NCBI RefSeq assembly: GCF_030547685.1
Contig: NZ_JAUOQM010000044.1
Location: forward strand, 29,491-93,490
Source of the DNA: Gilvimarinus sp. 2_MG-2023
Lineage (GTDB): Bacteria; Pseudomonadota; Gammaproteobacteria; Pseudomonadales; Cellvibrionaceae
DNA length: 64,000 bases
Direction: 5' to 3'
Shown: one piece after another, positions 43,782-53,283 of the stretch
How the letters are laid out: every line of letters begins with the position of its first letter
Numbering within the stretch: position 1 is the first letter of the stretch
Notes under the pieces: generated by a model
The model's input: only the letters and a program-made list of their open reading frames with translations
Database searches by the model: none
Told to the model about the DNA's origin: nothing
Position numbers and translations under genes: made by a program

Positions 43782-45674
43782 ATGAAAAAGAGTTTTCCGT
43801 ACATACTAGCCGCATGCTCGGCTTTGGCTTTAGTCGGTTGTGGCAGCGATAGCGACGATGACAATAACAATAATGGCAACCCCGATCCCGGCACGCCAGT
43901 GGTCGAAACCCCTTCGTCTATAGCGCTAAGCCTGGTGGGGCGCTACAGCACTGGTCAGTTCGACGAGTCGGCCGCCGAAATTCCCGCTTACGATGCCGCG
44001 AGCCAACGCCTGTTTGTTGTCAATGCCGAAAAAGGCATGATCGATGTGCTGGATATGTCTGACCCAGCCGCCCCCGTCTTTATTGATACACTCGATGGTG
44101 GCAGTGTCGTTACCGATGGCGAGGTAAACTCCGTCGCCGTGCACGACGGGCTGGTGGCACTTGCCATCGAGGCCGATACCAAAACCGATAATGGCGCTAT
44201 AGCCTTGTTTAACGCGGCAGACTTGAGCCTTATTTCGAGCGTTGCTGTCGGCGCCCAACCCGATATGGTGACTTTTACCCCCGACGGTAACTATGTATTG
44301 GCGGCCAATGAAGGTGAGCCGAGCGATGACTACCAGGTCGATCCTGAAGGCTCTATTGCTGTTATCGATGTAAGTGACAACGCTAACCCCGTTGTTGCTA
44401 CCGCCGACTTTAACGCATTCAATGGTGACAAGGCGTCTCTTGTTGCCGATGGTGTTCGCATCTTCGGCCCCGGTGCCAGTGTTGCGCAAGATCTGGAACC
44501 TGAATACATTGCCGTATCTTCTGACAGCGCTACGGCTTGGGCTGTATTGCAAGAAAATAACGCTATTGCCCGCATCGACATCGCCTCGGCAACCGTTGAG
44601 TCAATCGCATCGCTCGGTTACAAAGATCATGGGGTAGAGGCGAATAACTTTGGTTCAGGCAACTTAATGGATGTCAGTGACGAAGGTACCGTAGAGGTGA
44701 AGGCTTGGCCTGGTGTACGCGGCTTATACCTACCCGATGCGATGGCCTCGTATGAAGTTGAAGGCACAACTTACTTGGTGACCGCCAATGAAGGTGATGC
44801 CCGTGCCTGGGGTGAAGACGATGATGATTACTGGGCCGGCGATGCCAGCAAAGGCTTTGTCGAAGAGTTTCGCGTTAAACACCTAGTGCACAGCGATGGT
44901 TTTGATCGCCGCGCCGACGACGACTTACCGCCGCAGCTGCGCGAGCTGGCTGCCGGTGGCTTACTCAATCACGACACCTTCGCATACTGCGGCGCAGAGG
45001 CAGGTGATGCCGGTGATTGCCGCGATGATGAGGTGTTGGGTCGATTGGGTATTACCTGGACCATGGGCTATCGTCAAAATGCCGACGGCACGCCAGTTAT
45101 GTTCGACGCGGACGGTAACGAAGATGCTGCGGGTGACCGCATCATGTACGACAATCTGTACAGCTACGGTGCGCGTTCTTTCTCTATCTGGGATGAAGAC
45201 GGCGGTCTGATTTGGGATTCTGGCGATATGATGGAGCAATATCTCGCTGGTGATGATTGTATGCTGGGTTCGGCGCGCGATATTCCCTGTAAAGATTTCT
45301 TCAACAGTGCCCACGACGAAGGCGACCAGCTCGATAGTCGTTCCGATGCCAAGGGCCCAGAGCCAGAAGGCGTTGCACTCGGCACTATCGGTGACAAAAC
45401 CTTTGCCTTTATCGGGTTGGAGCGTATGGGCGGTATTATGGTGTTCGATATCACCGATCCAGAAGTACCTGCGTTTATGGATTACTTTAACACCCGCGAT
45501 GACTGGATGACCGAAGACGCTGAAAGCGTACTCGATACCATTGGTGATTTGGGTCCCGAAGGTCTGGTGTTTATTTCTGCCGAAGACTCACCAACCGACG
45601 AGGCTTTGCTGGTTGTCGGTTTTGAGGTTAGTGGTACCACTGTGGTGTATCAAATCGATCAAATGTTTGAATAA
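43782..45674 (+). CDS. Choice-of-anchor-I family lipoprotein
   Basis: 630 aa. Lipobox LVGC gives Cys20, followed by an Asp/Asn-rich linker. The remainder is a beta-propeller-like repeat protein of the choice-of-anchor-I group: RLFVVNAEKGMIDVLDMSDP, GEVNSVAVHDGLVALAIE, VLAANEGEPSDDY, EPEYIAVSSDSATAWAVLQENNAIARID, PDAMASYEVEGTTYLVTANEGDARAW, KGPEPEGVALG. The many Asp loops suggest calcium binding. Relatives are sometimes annotated as alkaline phosphatases, but no phosphatase catalytic centre is visible. It is surface or periplasmic; role unknown. Monocistronic with its own terminator. Confidence 0.87.
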   Translation: MKKSFPYILAACSALALVGCGSDSDDDNNNNGNPDPGTPVVETPSSIALSLVGRYSTGQFDESAAEIPAYDAASQRLFVVNAEKGMIDVLDMSDPAAPVFIDTLDGGSVVTDGEVNSVAVHDGLVALAIEADTKTDNGAIALFNAADLSLISSVAVGAQPDMVTFTPDGNYVLAANEGEPSDDYQVDPEGSIAVIDVSDNANPVVATADFNAFNGDKASLVADGVRIFGPGASVAQDLEPEYIAVSSDSATAWAVLQENNAIARIDIASATVESIASLGYKDHGVEANNFGSGNLMDVSDEGTVEVKAWPGVRGLYLPDAMASYEVEGTTYLVTANEGDARAWGEDDDDYWAGDASKGFVEEFRVKHLVHSDGFDRRADDDLPPQLRELAAGGLLNHDTFAYCGAEAGDAGDCRDDEVLGRLGITWTMGYRQNADGTPVMFDADGNEDAAGDRIMYDNLYSYGARSFSIWDEDGGLIWDSGDMMEQYLAGDDCMLGSARDIPCKDFFNSAHDEGDQLDSRSDAKGPEPEGVALGTIGDKTFAFIGLERMGGIMVFDITDPEVPAFMDYFNTRDDWMTEDAESVLDTIGDLGPEGLVFISAEDSPTDEALLVVGFEVSGTTVVYQIDQMFE

Positions 45675-45692
45675 TATTTGGTACAGCGAGAT

Positions 45693-45726
45693 AAAAAAGG
45701 CGCCTATATTTAGGCGCCTTTTTTTT
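45693..45726 (+). terminator. Rho-independent terminator after the choice-of-anchor-I gene
   Basis: Perfect stem AAGGCGCCTA / TAGGCGCCTT (45697-45706 and 45711-45720) with a four-base loop, flanked by A- and T-runs (T8 follows). Confidence 0.95.
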
Positions 45727-45798
45727 GTTGCCAATTTGTAGGGGGTGGTTCATTTCGGCTTATAATGGCCGAAACAATCAATAAAAGGGCGTAAAATA

Positions 45799-46257
45799 AT
45801 GAAGAAAAATGGATGGTTAATGGCCGCAGGTGTATTGACGGCCGGAGCCGCATTAATGCATGTCGCGATTATCTTTGGGGGCGCTGAATGGTATCGTTTT
45901 TTTGGCGCAGGTGAAAAAATGGCTCAAATGGCGGAGCAAGGTTTGGCTTACCCTGCACAACTCACAGGGGTGATTGCGTTGGTATTGTTTAGTTGGGCGC
46001 TGTATGGGTTCTCGGGGGCTGGAGCCATACCAAGGTTGCCCTTTATGCGCGCCGCCTTGGGGTTGATTAGCTTTGTATTTCTGCTGCGTGGGTTGTTTGG
46101 TGTTTATGCTGTATTGTTTTTCAATACGCCGTTTATTCAAGGCTTAGGGCACAGTCAGATGTTTTTACTGGTTTCCTCCGCGATATGCCTGCTGTACGGG
46201 TTGTGCTATGCCATAGGTACTTGGCAGGTGTGGACGCGACTGTCACCGCCAAAATAG
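45799..46257 (+). CDS. Small four-helix membrane protein, unrecognised
   Basis: 152 aa with four hydrophobic segments, about 6-27, 51-72, 82-106 and 118-140. Short charged loops; the C-terminal tail is short and basic. It resembles small uncharacterised proteobacterial membrane proteins, but I assign no function. It converges with the PH-like gene at 46268, ten bases away. Confidence 0.7.
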   Translation: MKKNGWLMAAGVLTAGAALMHVAIIFGGAEWYRFFGAGEKMAQMAEQGLAYPAQLTGVIALVLFSWALYGFSGAGAIPRLPFMRAALGLISFVFLLRGLFGVYAVLFFNTPFIQGLGHSQMFLLVSSAICLLYGLCYAIGTWQVWTRLSPPK

Positions 46258-46267
46258 TATTAGCAAT

Positions 46268-46720
46268 TTAGCTCGAAGGTGGCTGCTCTTCTTCGTGGTT
46301 TTTTATCTTGGCGCCGGCTTTAATGGCGGCGCTCTCTATCAAAGCCCCCACCTTTAACGGTTTGCGTACGCAGCGAATGCAGGGATGAATGTCGTCTTCT
46401 TCGTTTAACACCAGTAAAACCCAGCCCAGCGAGAATACATGCCAGGGCACATCGTCAATGATGTAAATGTTAGTGATATCTTTTAATGCTAATGCCGTTG
46501 GTTCAGCACCCAGCAGGCCACCGGCCACTACCATCTCTTCATCTGTTAATGTATAGCGCGTCGTGTAGGCGTCCATCATAAAACCCACCATAATGGCGAA
46601 CCCCGCAGCACTTAACAGAGGGTGGATGGGAAATAGGGCCAGAGTACACAGGGCAATAAAAAAATAGGGGTATAAATACACCAATACCGAGCAGCGTCCT
46701 TGCCAAATAATATGGTTCAT
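46268..46720 (-). CDS. Membrane protein with bacterial PH-like domain
   Basis: 150 aa. Two hydrophobic helices (about 10-30 and 33-52) precede a ~75-residue domain: TTRYTLTDEEMVVAGGLLGAEPTALALKDITNIYI, VFSLGWVLLVLNEEDD. This helix-helix-beta arrangement matches small bPH-type (DUF304-like) proteins. The acidic Pro-rich tail is unremarkable. Function unknown. Confidence 0.6.
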   Translation of the reverse strand: MNHIIWQGRCSVLVYLYPYFFIALCTLALFPIHPLLSAAGFAIMVGFMMDAYTTRYTLTDEEMVVAGGLLGAEPTALALKDITNIYIIDDVPWHVFSLGWVLLVLNEEDDIHPCIRCVRKPLKVGALIESAAIKAGAKIKNHEEEQPPSS

Positions 46721-46788
46721 ATGAATGCGGTTTCCTTTGTTATTTACTGCTTATCTGGTAATACGTTATGGCATTAAACGCGCGATTA

Positions 46789-47271
46789 TCAATGATTTAT
46801 TAAGTTGGGGTTAAATGTTTCGATCGGCAACTCATCACCAGTATGCAAGTGTACCTGCCAAGCGCCTGCTCCCAGTGCTAGTTCTTGGTATAGCCGGGTC
46901 TCAATACCGGTGACGCCGCCCTCGAGTTTTTCTCGTGGATGCATAACCACAATAGGACTGGTAAGCATTGGTTTGAACTGAGTGTGGCTACGCAGTGCGT
47001 GGCTCAAAACCTGCTCCGCCTCAATAAAGTGGGCCACCAATAATCGCGGGTGTGAGAATGGATTCAAAACCCGAAGGCTGGTGCTGGCGCGAAGGTCGTA
47101 AGCGGCGTTGCCTATAGCGACGATCTTAGGTTTTTTGGCGTGTATGTTGAGGGCGATAAATGGTTTCTCGTCAAATGCTTCGCAGGCGCCAAATGGTTGA
47201 ACTCTCAGCCGGTTCTCCCACATTTGGACGTAAAAAGTCCGAACAAAAATATTTCTTATTGATTTAATCAT
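46789..47271 (-). CDS. MreB-like protein reduced to the N-terminal actin subdomain
   Basis: 160 aa. It aligns by eye with the first ~150 residues of MreB: IKSIRNIFVRTFYVQ with KKLRGMFSNDLSID, KPFIALNI...KIVAIGNAAYDL with EPSVVAIR...VAAVGHDAKQM, LLVAHFIEAEQVLSHALR with GVIADFFVTEKMLQHFIK, and ETRLYQELALGAGAWQVHL with RRAIRESAQGAGAREVFLI. The phosphate-1 loop DLGTANT of MreB is replaced by QMWENRL, so nucleotide binding is probably lost. The C-terminal actin half is absent and the gene ends cleanly. No operon partner is evident; it is upstream of the minus-strand PH-like gene. Confidence 0.65.
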   Translation of the reverse strand: MIKSIRNIFVRTFYVQMWENRLRVQPFGACEAFDEKPFIALNIHAKKPKIVAIGNAAYDLRASTSLRVLNPFSHPRLLVAHFIEAEQVLSHALRSHTQFKPMLTSPIVVMHPREKLEGGVTGIETRLYQELALGAGAWQVHLHTGDELPIETFNPNLINH

Positions 47272-47475
47272 AATTTTTTCTGCTATGTAAAACTCAGAAG
47301 GTCTTGACGATATCGTTAAGATAAGGCAGACCGGTGCTAGGCCTCAATGATTGAGCGCTGTTTAGTATAGTGCCCAGCTCGGTTTTTAACCTTATCTATG
47401 ATGGGGCGATACCAGCAGCATAGTTTATATGAATATTTGCCGAGCTACAGCTTCTGCAAGTGTTGAGGCTAACGG

Positions 47476-48114
47476 TTAAGCGGATTTTAAAGGTAATGTT
47501 CTGATGTGACTTTCGAGTATTATCTTAACATCGTCAATAGTATCTTGGCTTAGCTGCTTTTGTTGTAAATTCAGACGTCGCAATAAAGGTGTTCGGCCAG
47601 TCAGTAAAAATATCACCTGACCTATTAGTAGGTGTGTTTGCAAAATTGCTTTGCGGTTGTCATTGGGTAATTGGCAAAAACGTGCAATAAGTTGACTTAA
47701 AAACGAATGAGCCGAATGAAAAGCGTTTTGGTAGAGTTCATCAAAAGCCTCCGATGGAGATATTTGCTCACGTTGCACAAACATAAGCCACTGTTCCGCT
47801 TCTTTGTCTGCTGCAAATAGATCCACGAGGCGATGGAGAAAGTGGGTGATTTCTTTTTGAATTTGGTCGGGGCTTAGGGCGTCAGGCGATGGCATGTGGT
47901 CGAGTTTTAACTTCTCCGTCAGCCGGGTATTAATTTCCCGAGCGATCGCGATATACAGCCCTTGTTTGTTACCGAAGTAGTAGGCAATGGAGCCTATGTT
48001 GGCGCCGGCTTTATCGGCAATCATACGTGTAGTGGTGCCTTTAAAACCCAGATCGCCAAACAAGTGCATGCCGGCGATAAGCAGTTTTTGTGCGGTCAGT
48101 TCACGTTCAGGCAT
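47476..48114 (-). CDS. TetR-family repressor of the RND efflux operon
   Basis: 212 aa from ATG 48114. The N-terminal helix-turn-helix is GDLGFKGTTTRMIADKAGANIGSIAYYFGNKQGLYIAIAREI; residues 70-200 form a ligand-binding helical domain. GGGGAG six bases before ATG 48114 sets the start, which overlaps the end of the pump gene by eight bases. It is therefore the last gene of the adaptor-pump-regulator operon and very likely binds the two TAATCAATTGATTA palindromes upstream of the adaptor gene, giving autoregulation. Confidence 0.88.
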   Translation of the reverse strand: MPERELTAQKLLIAGMHLFGDLGFKGTTTRMIADKAGANIGSIAYYFGNKQGLYIAIAREINTRLTEKLKLDHMPSPDALSPDQIQKEITHFLHRLVDLFAADKEAEQWLMFVQREQISPSEAFDELYQNAFHSAHSFLSQLIARFCQLPNDNRKAILQTHLLIGQVIFLLTGRTPLLRRLNLQQKQLSQDTIDDVKIILESHIRTLPLKSA

Positions 48115-51100
48115 GAACATCTCCCCGTGCCGGTTTGTTTTTAATAGTGTCGACAGGAATGTTAAATGCGTAGCTGTATAGCACCGGTACAACCAATAGG
48201 GACATTACCGTGCCAACGGCGAGCCCAAACGCCATGGCGCTTGCCATGCCGTAAAACAATGGGTCGTGGCTGAGTATCAGTGGCAAAAAGCCTAATACTG
48301 TGGTGACGGTAGACATAATAATCGGGCGCAGCCTGCGCACAGATGCCCGGACAATAGCTTCGGCCGCCTTAAGGTTGGCGTCTTGCCGGTCAATATCGAT
48401 GCGGTCGATTAATACAATGGCGTTGTTAATAATAATACCCGCTAAGCTGTACAGACCCAGCAACACCATAAAGCCAAAATCGGCCCGCATAATTAATAAA
48501 CCGGTAGCAACACCGACAATCACCAGAGGAATAGTTAACACAATAAGCATGGGGCGTTTAAAGGAGTTGAACTGAGCCACCAGTAAAATAAAAATTAAAC
48601 CAATACACATAGGTAAATTTTTCTGTAGGGCGGACTGCCCTTCCGCCGACATTTTGACCACACCGTCGTATTCTATCCAGTGGCCGCTTGGTAGTGAGGC
48701 CTCCAGTGTTTTAAAGTCGTTTGCCACAATAGGCTGTAGTTGTTCGGCGGTAAACTCAGAGCTGCGCGCTTGTACCGTGATGGTTCGAACCAAGTCTTCC
48801 CGGTCAATGCGACCGTAGCCACTGGTGAGTTTAATTTCCGCCACTTGGTTGAGGGGAACACCGCGACCATTGGATTCCAGCGGGTAAACGGTCAGTGAGC
48901 GCAAGCGCTCCAGGTTGTTGCGCTCTTCTTTGTCGTTGCGCAGCACAATAGGTATTAGCTTGTCGCCTTCGCGGTAGCGTGACAGCTGATAGCCGTCGAT
49001 GGCTCCCTGCAGCGAATGGGCAATGTCTTCGGAGGTAACCCCAGCGGCTCGCGCCTGAGCCTGATTTACATCCACATCAATAGCTGATACCCGTGCTTCC
49101 CAGCTGTGCTTAATGTCTTCTGCACCTGCTTGACGGGCCAAAATGGCTTTGGCTTGGCTGGCGGCATTGAATAACACTTCGCGATCAGGCCCTTTGATTT
49201 GTACTTCCAGTAAATTGCTATCGGAAGGGCCTAAAAACATTTTGACGACTTGTGCGCGTACTTCCGGGTGGCGCTCACGCATGTAGGTTTTGATTCGGTC
49301 AATGATCGTGTCAACCTGATCGCGCTGGCTGACGTTAATAACTAAAAACCCTTTGTTAACCGCCGGGTCAATTGGGGTAAGTGAGAGAACAAAGCGAGGC
49401 CCGCCAAAGCCTGCGTAGCCTGCTACGCTATCAACGCCGTCGGCAAGTTCTGGGGTGTTAAGAATATCGGCGCTGAGAAATTGAATAGATTCGTCAGCTA
49501 GGGTGGGCGATATATTAACGGGGAAGTCGAGGTAAACTAAGACTTGATTGCGGTCCGAATCCGGGAAAAACTTTTTGGGGACCAGCTGCATTAAGCCTAC
49601 ACCCACTATTAATAAAATGGCCATGCCACATAAAAAAATGATGCGATGGGCGAGTATGTGTCGAATTAAACGGTCGTAGCGGCTGCTCATTACCTGGAAT
49701 AATTGATCTGATAGAGTGGCTTTAGCTTCATCGCGTGTTTGGGGCTTGGGGGGGATGGTTAAAAAACGGTGGCACAACACGGGTGTGACGGTCAGAGATA
49801 AAAACCACGAGGTGCTCAGTGTAATGGCGATGACGATAGAAATAGAGCGCGTGTACTCGCCGGCTACATGGTTGGCCAGCATGAGCGGTAAAAAGACGAG
49901 GATGGTGGTCAGCGTGGAAGACAGCAGCGGTAAGGCGAGTTCTGCACCGGTAGTGCGTAGCGCTTCATCGCGCGAGTCGCCGCTCTCCAGCCGGGTTTTA
50001 AAATCCTCCGCCACAACAATGGCATTGTCCACCAAAAGCCCCAGAGAAATCACCAGCGTTGCGAGGCTCATGCGCTGCAGTGACATGTCCATAAAACCCA
50101 TAATCGCTAAGGTGACCAGCATAACCGCTGGGATTAACGAGCCGACAATTAAGCCTGTGCGCATACCTAAAAATAAAATAACAACGGCGAGCACGATGGC
50201 CAAGGTTTGCAGTACGCTGGAGGTTACCCCGTACACGGCATTTGCGACCTGCTCGGCTTGAAAGGTCATGGTCTGTAACTGGTAGCCCGCCGGAAGTTCA
50301 CTCTGCAGCCGGGTAATAACGTCTTTAACCTTGTGGCCGTAATCCAATACGCTGCGGCCATCGAGCATAGAGATTGCCAATACAATCGCGCGTTTGCCAT
50401 TAAAGTACGCCGTTTGGCTGGCGGGTTCTTGGTAGCCACGCTCAATTGTGCCTAGGTCGCCTAAGCGCATGGAACCGTCGTTATTGGGTAATTGAATCTC
50501 GGCGTTGGCGAGATCTTCCAGGTTGTTGTATGAGCCGCTCACCTGAACGGCAAAGCGTTGCTCGCCCGCTTCTATTTGTGCCGCCGGCGGTAGAATATTG
50601 CGCTGTTGTAATTGGGAGGTGAGCTGCCCGGGTGACAATCCTAGCTCTGCCAAGCGAGCCTCCGGTAAATCGATATATATTTTTTCTTCTTGTACTCCGA
50701 GTAATTCAACGCGCTTTGTGCCGTCGAGTAAGTAGAGCTCGGCGCGAATATGTTCTGCCATCTCCAGCTGCTCGGCATGACTATACACATCGGACATTAG
50801 CGCAGCGGTGACCACCGCGACATCGCCAAAGTCGTCATTTAATACGGTTTTTTGCGTTCCGCTTGGTAGCCTGGAATAGGCGTTGAGTATTTTTTGCCGA
50901 ACCTCGTCCCAAATTTGGTCGAGATCGAAAAACTCATCGCGCACCTCAATATGAATCAGTGAGCGGCCGCGCATTGAGGTGGAGCTAATGGATTCCACTT
51001 CTCCTACTTCGCGAATACTGGCTTCTAGCGGTTTGGTGATTTTTTCTTCGACTTGCTCGGCCGACAGTCCGGGGTAAGACGTGCTTGCCAGTGCTTCGCG

Positions 51101-51226
51101 TATAACAATTTTGGGGTCTTCACGGGCAGGCAATGCAAAATAATTGCTAATACCGTAAAGTACTGACAGTGCTAGGCAGAGTAGCAATACCGGACGATAA
51201 CGATAGGCCAGTTGCGAAATATTCAT
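48107..51226 (-). CDS. RND-family efflux pump, inner-membrane subunit
   Basis: 1039 aa, standard AcrB/MexB-superfamily length, with 12 membrane segments in two halves. Recognisable points: N-terminal helix then PAREDPKIVIREALASTSYPG; TM4 motif SLGLLVDNAIVVAEDF with the proton-relay Asp; second-half GIIINNAIVLIDRID. It resembles the RND group that takes hydrophobic compounds or biocides rather than the metal HME group, as SYPGLSAEQVEEKITKPLE suggests. The outer-membrane channel is not in the operon, so a TolC-like protein must come from elsewhere. Confidence 0.93.
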   Translation of the reverse strand: MNISQLAYRYRPVLLLCLALSVLYGISNYFALPAREDPKIVIREALASTSYPGLSAEQVEEKITKPLEASIREVGEVESISSTSMRGRSLIHIEVRDEFFDLDQIWDEVRQKILNAYSRLPSGTQKTVLNDDFGDVAVVTAALMSDVYSHAEQLEMAEHIRAELYLLDGTKRVELLGVQEEKIYIDLPEARLAELGLSPGQLTSQLQQRNILPPAAQIEAGEQRFAVQVSGSYNNLEDLANAEIQLPNNDGSMRLGDLGTIERGYQEPASQTAYFNGKRAIVLAISMLDGRSVLDYGHKVKDVITRLQSELPAGYQLQTMTFQAEQVANAVYGVTSSVLQTLAIVLAVVILFLGMRTGLIVGSLIPAVMLVTLAIMGFMDMSLQRMSLATLVISLGLLVDNAIVVAEDFKTRLESGDSRDEALRTTGAELALPLLSSTLTTILVFLPLMLANHVAGEYTRSISIVIAITLSTSWFLSLTVTPVLCHRFLTIPPKPQTRDEAKATLSDQLFQVMSSRYDRLIRHILAHRIIFLCGMAILLIVGVGLMQLVPKKFFPDSDRNQVLVYLDFPVNISPTLADESIQFLSADILNTPELADGVDSVAGYAGFGGPRFVLSLTPIDPAVNKGFLVINVSQRDQVDTIIDRIKTYMRERHPEVRAQVVKMFLGPSDSNLLEVQIKGPDREVLFNAASQAKAILARQAGAEDIKHSWEARVSAIDVDVNQAQARAAGVTSEDIAHSLQGAIDGYQLSRYREGDKLIPIVLRNDKEERNNLERLRSLTVYPLESNGRGVPLNQVAEIKLTSGYGRIDREDLVRTITVQARSSEFTAEQLQPIVANDFKTLEASLPSGHWIEYDGVVKMSAEGQSALQKNLPMCIGLIFILLVAQFNSFKRPMLIVLTIPLVIVGVATGLLIMRADFGFMVLLGLYSLAGIIINNAIVLIDRIDIDRQDANLKAAEAIVRASVRRLRPIIMSTVTTVLGFLPLILSHDPLFYGMASAMAFGLAVGTVMSLLVVPVLYSYAFNIPVDTIKNKPARGDVHA

Positions 51227-51339
51227 ATAGAGTAAACTTCAACGTAAGTGCCCTCATTGCCGTTAATTAACGACCCGGGCTATGTATAAAATAAATCAAC
51301 GTTTTTGATGGGGCTGCGCTCCATACGTGAGCGCAAGGG

Positions 51340-52461
51340 TCAGTTAAAGCGTTCAGGCCCTTCGCCTAAAATGGCAACCTGTTCTCCGGGGGCAACAAAT
51401 TCAACACCGCGCGCTACGATTCGGTCGCCCACTTTTAGCGGACCTTTAACTTCGGCTTTTTTCGCCCGGGCTTCTATGACCTCAATTGCTACCGGCTCTA
51501 ATGTGTAATCACTATTGATTCGCATAACTGAGACGGTTTGCTCTTCTCCGTGCAGCAATGATGTCAATGGCACTAACACGGTATTGGCTTGTGTTGATTG
51601 AGTCGACTGGGGTGAGAGCAGCGCCTGGGCTGTCATACCTGAGCGGAGCTCAACGTTAGCGTTGTTAAGTGCGAGCACCAAAGGGTAATTGTTGGACGAC
51701 TCTGGCCGTGTGCCGATGTGTTCGATGGCGGCCTCCAGTCGCTGGTTACTCAGAGCAGGAATAATCACTTCTTGTTGGCTGCCGCGTTTAAATTTGCTGA
51801 CTAATGCCTCAGGGACATGGGTGTACACCTCAAACCCGCCGCGCTCAGAGATCGCCTCTAACACAGGCTGATTCGGGCTGACTCGCTGCGCCGGCTCTGC
51901 CCGGCGATCGCTGACCGAGCCGGCGAAGGGAGCTTTGATTTGGGTTAAAGCGACGTCGCGCTCGGCAATGCTGACCGATGCCAGCGCCGAGTTTAAACGC
52001 GAGCGGGCGGTTTCGAGTGCAGCCCGTGCAGAGTCCAGGTTGGCTTCGCTCACAAAACCCTTACCTTTGAGCTCCTGCAGGCGGTTGTAGTCCAGTTGCT
52101 TTTCCGTGAGCGCCGCTTGCGCTTCAGTGGCTGACGCCTGCGCTTGGTTGAGTACCAATCGGTAGCGCTCGGCGTCCAGGCTGGCCAGTACCTGCCCCTG
52201 TTCAATCGCGTCGCCAACATCGACGTGAATCTCGGCGATCTCACCACTGACCTCGAAACTTAGTACCGTGCGTTCAACCGCGCGAACCCGCCCGCTCAAG
52301 CTCACTTGGCTCGCAGCATTGGTGGCCTGCACCTCAGTGGCATCGACAAAGCGTGGTGCGGGTGGTTCAGGGGGGGCTGTCTCATTGCCACAGGCGTTTA
52401 ATAAAGCGGTAGCTGTCATCAATAAGACGAGCGATTGCCAGTATTTGGCGGATAATTTCAC
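51340..52461 (-). CDS. RND efflux periplasmic adaptor lipoprotein
   Basis: 373 aa from GTG 52461. Lipobox LNAC gives Cys24. Membrane-fusion organisation: barrel-sandwich halves VSLSGRVRAVERTVLSFEVSGEIAEIHVDVGDAIEQGQVLASLD and SERDVALTQIKAPFAGSVSDRRAEPAQRV, separated by a coiled-coil hairpin (about 105-165), then beta-barrel and membrane-proximal domains. GGAGG five bases before GTG sets this start; the TTG at 52488 lies in the operator. First gene of the efflux operon; two palindromes lie 21-53 bases upstream. Confidence 0.92.
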   Translation of the reverse strand: MKLSAKYWQSLVLLMTATALLNACGNETAPPEPPAPRFVDATEVQATNAASQVSLSGRVRAVERTVLSFEVSGEIAEIHVDVGDAIEQGQVLASLDAERYRLVLNQAQASATEAQAALTEKQLDYNRLQELKGKGFVSEANLDSARAALETARSRLNSALASVSIAERDVALTQIKAPFAGSVSDRRAEPAQRVSPNQPVLEAISERGGFEVYTHVPEALVSKFKRGSQQEVIIPALSNQRLEAAIEHIGTRPESSNNYPLVLALNNANVELRSGMTAQALLSPQSTQSTQANTVLVPLTSLLHGEEQTVSVMRINSDYTLEPVAIEVIEARAKKAEVKGPLKVGDRIVARGVEFVAPGEQVAILGEGPERFN

Positions 52462-52481
52462 GGAGGCCTCCGGCGGGAGTT

Positions 52482-52514
52482 TAATCAATTGATTAGGGTA
52501 TAATCAATTGATTA
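52482..52514 (-). promoter_or_regulatory. Double TetR operator with overlapping promoter
   Basis: Two identical perfect 14-bp palindromes, TAATCAATTGATTA, at 52482-52495 and 52501-52514, start 19 bases apart. On the minus strand TTGCCC followed by TATACC puts the distal palindrome between the -35 and -10 and the proximal one over the start point. Occupancy would block RNA polymerase directly. Confidence 0.85.
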
Positions 52515-52619
52515 AAAGGGCAAGAGAGACGATCAGGAAAGGGCGGTTGAATAAAAGAAGTTTCCTGGTTTGCTGAAAATCCACAGCGGTCTGTAAGGCT
52601 GCTGTGATTGTAGGCGGCG

Positions 52620-53180
52620 TTACCAAGTGACTACAAAGGCACCGCGCAGCTCACCGGCTTGAAAGCCTGTGGCTTGATCTGCGGGGTAGTGGCGATAAAT
52701 TTGAGCACGGAGGTCGTCGTTGATATTGCCGTGACAAGCCAAACACTGGCCTTGCATAACAATCGGGCGCATATAAAGATGTGTGCCATTTTCCAGTTGG
52801 ACCAAGCTCTCCAGCTGTGCTGGGTCTTTTTTCCGGTTTATTTGTTCGGCAAAAAGTTGCAGAACTTCTTGCTGTTTTTGGTCCGGTTGATTGGCGCTGT
52901 TGCGTACACGCAGTGCTGTTCGGCCGACACTTTTGCCAAATTCGGCTGAGATCTGCTCGGCAATGCGGGGTGCTTGTTGTGCGCAAACTTGGACACCTTG
53001 CTCCAGACCACCTTCGGCTATGGCTTGTTGCAGGCGGCTGCCCAGTTGTTTTTGCAGTGCGTAAGTCGCCTGGCGGGCACTTTCCATCGCCGCGGTATTT
53101 TCACTTTCTGTCGCGGCCAGTTGCGCAGCCAACAGTAGGGCGATGGCGGTGCCGGTCAGTTTGATTGTTGCGTTAAGCAT
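52620..53180 (-). CDS. Periplasmic DUF3365 c-type haem protein
   Basis: 186 aa from ATG 53180. Signal peptide LNATIKLTGTAIALLLAAQLAA; a single haem-binding CLACH near residues 146-150, preceded by THLYMRPIVMQGQ, and the end LRGAFVVTW are typical of the DUF3365 family. These are soluble haem sensors or redox proteins. The GGAG before ATG 53180 sets the start. It lies about 100 bases downstream of the persulfide-dioxygenase-like gene on the same strand and may be co-transcribed. Confidence 0.85.
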   Translation of the reverse strand: MLNATIKLTGTAIALLLAAQLAATESENTAAMESARQATYALQKQLGSRLQQAIAEGGLEQGVQVCAQQAPRIAEQISAEFGKSVGRTALRVRNSANQPDQKQQEVLQLFAEQINRKKDPAQLESLVQLENGTHLYMRPIVMQGQCLACHGNINDDLRAQIYRHYPADQATGFQAGELRGAFVVTW

Positions 53181-53283
53181 AGTGAAATCTCCATTTAAAT
53201 GTGTGTTGAGCTTTGCCGTGGTTAAGGGATACCTCCTTGTATTGCCTAACTGCCGGCGGTGATTGATCATCCGTTCACGCTGT

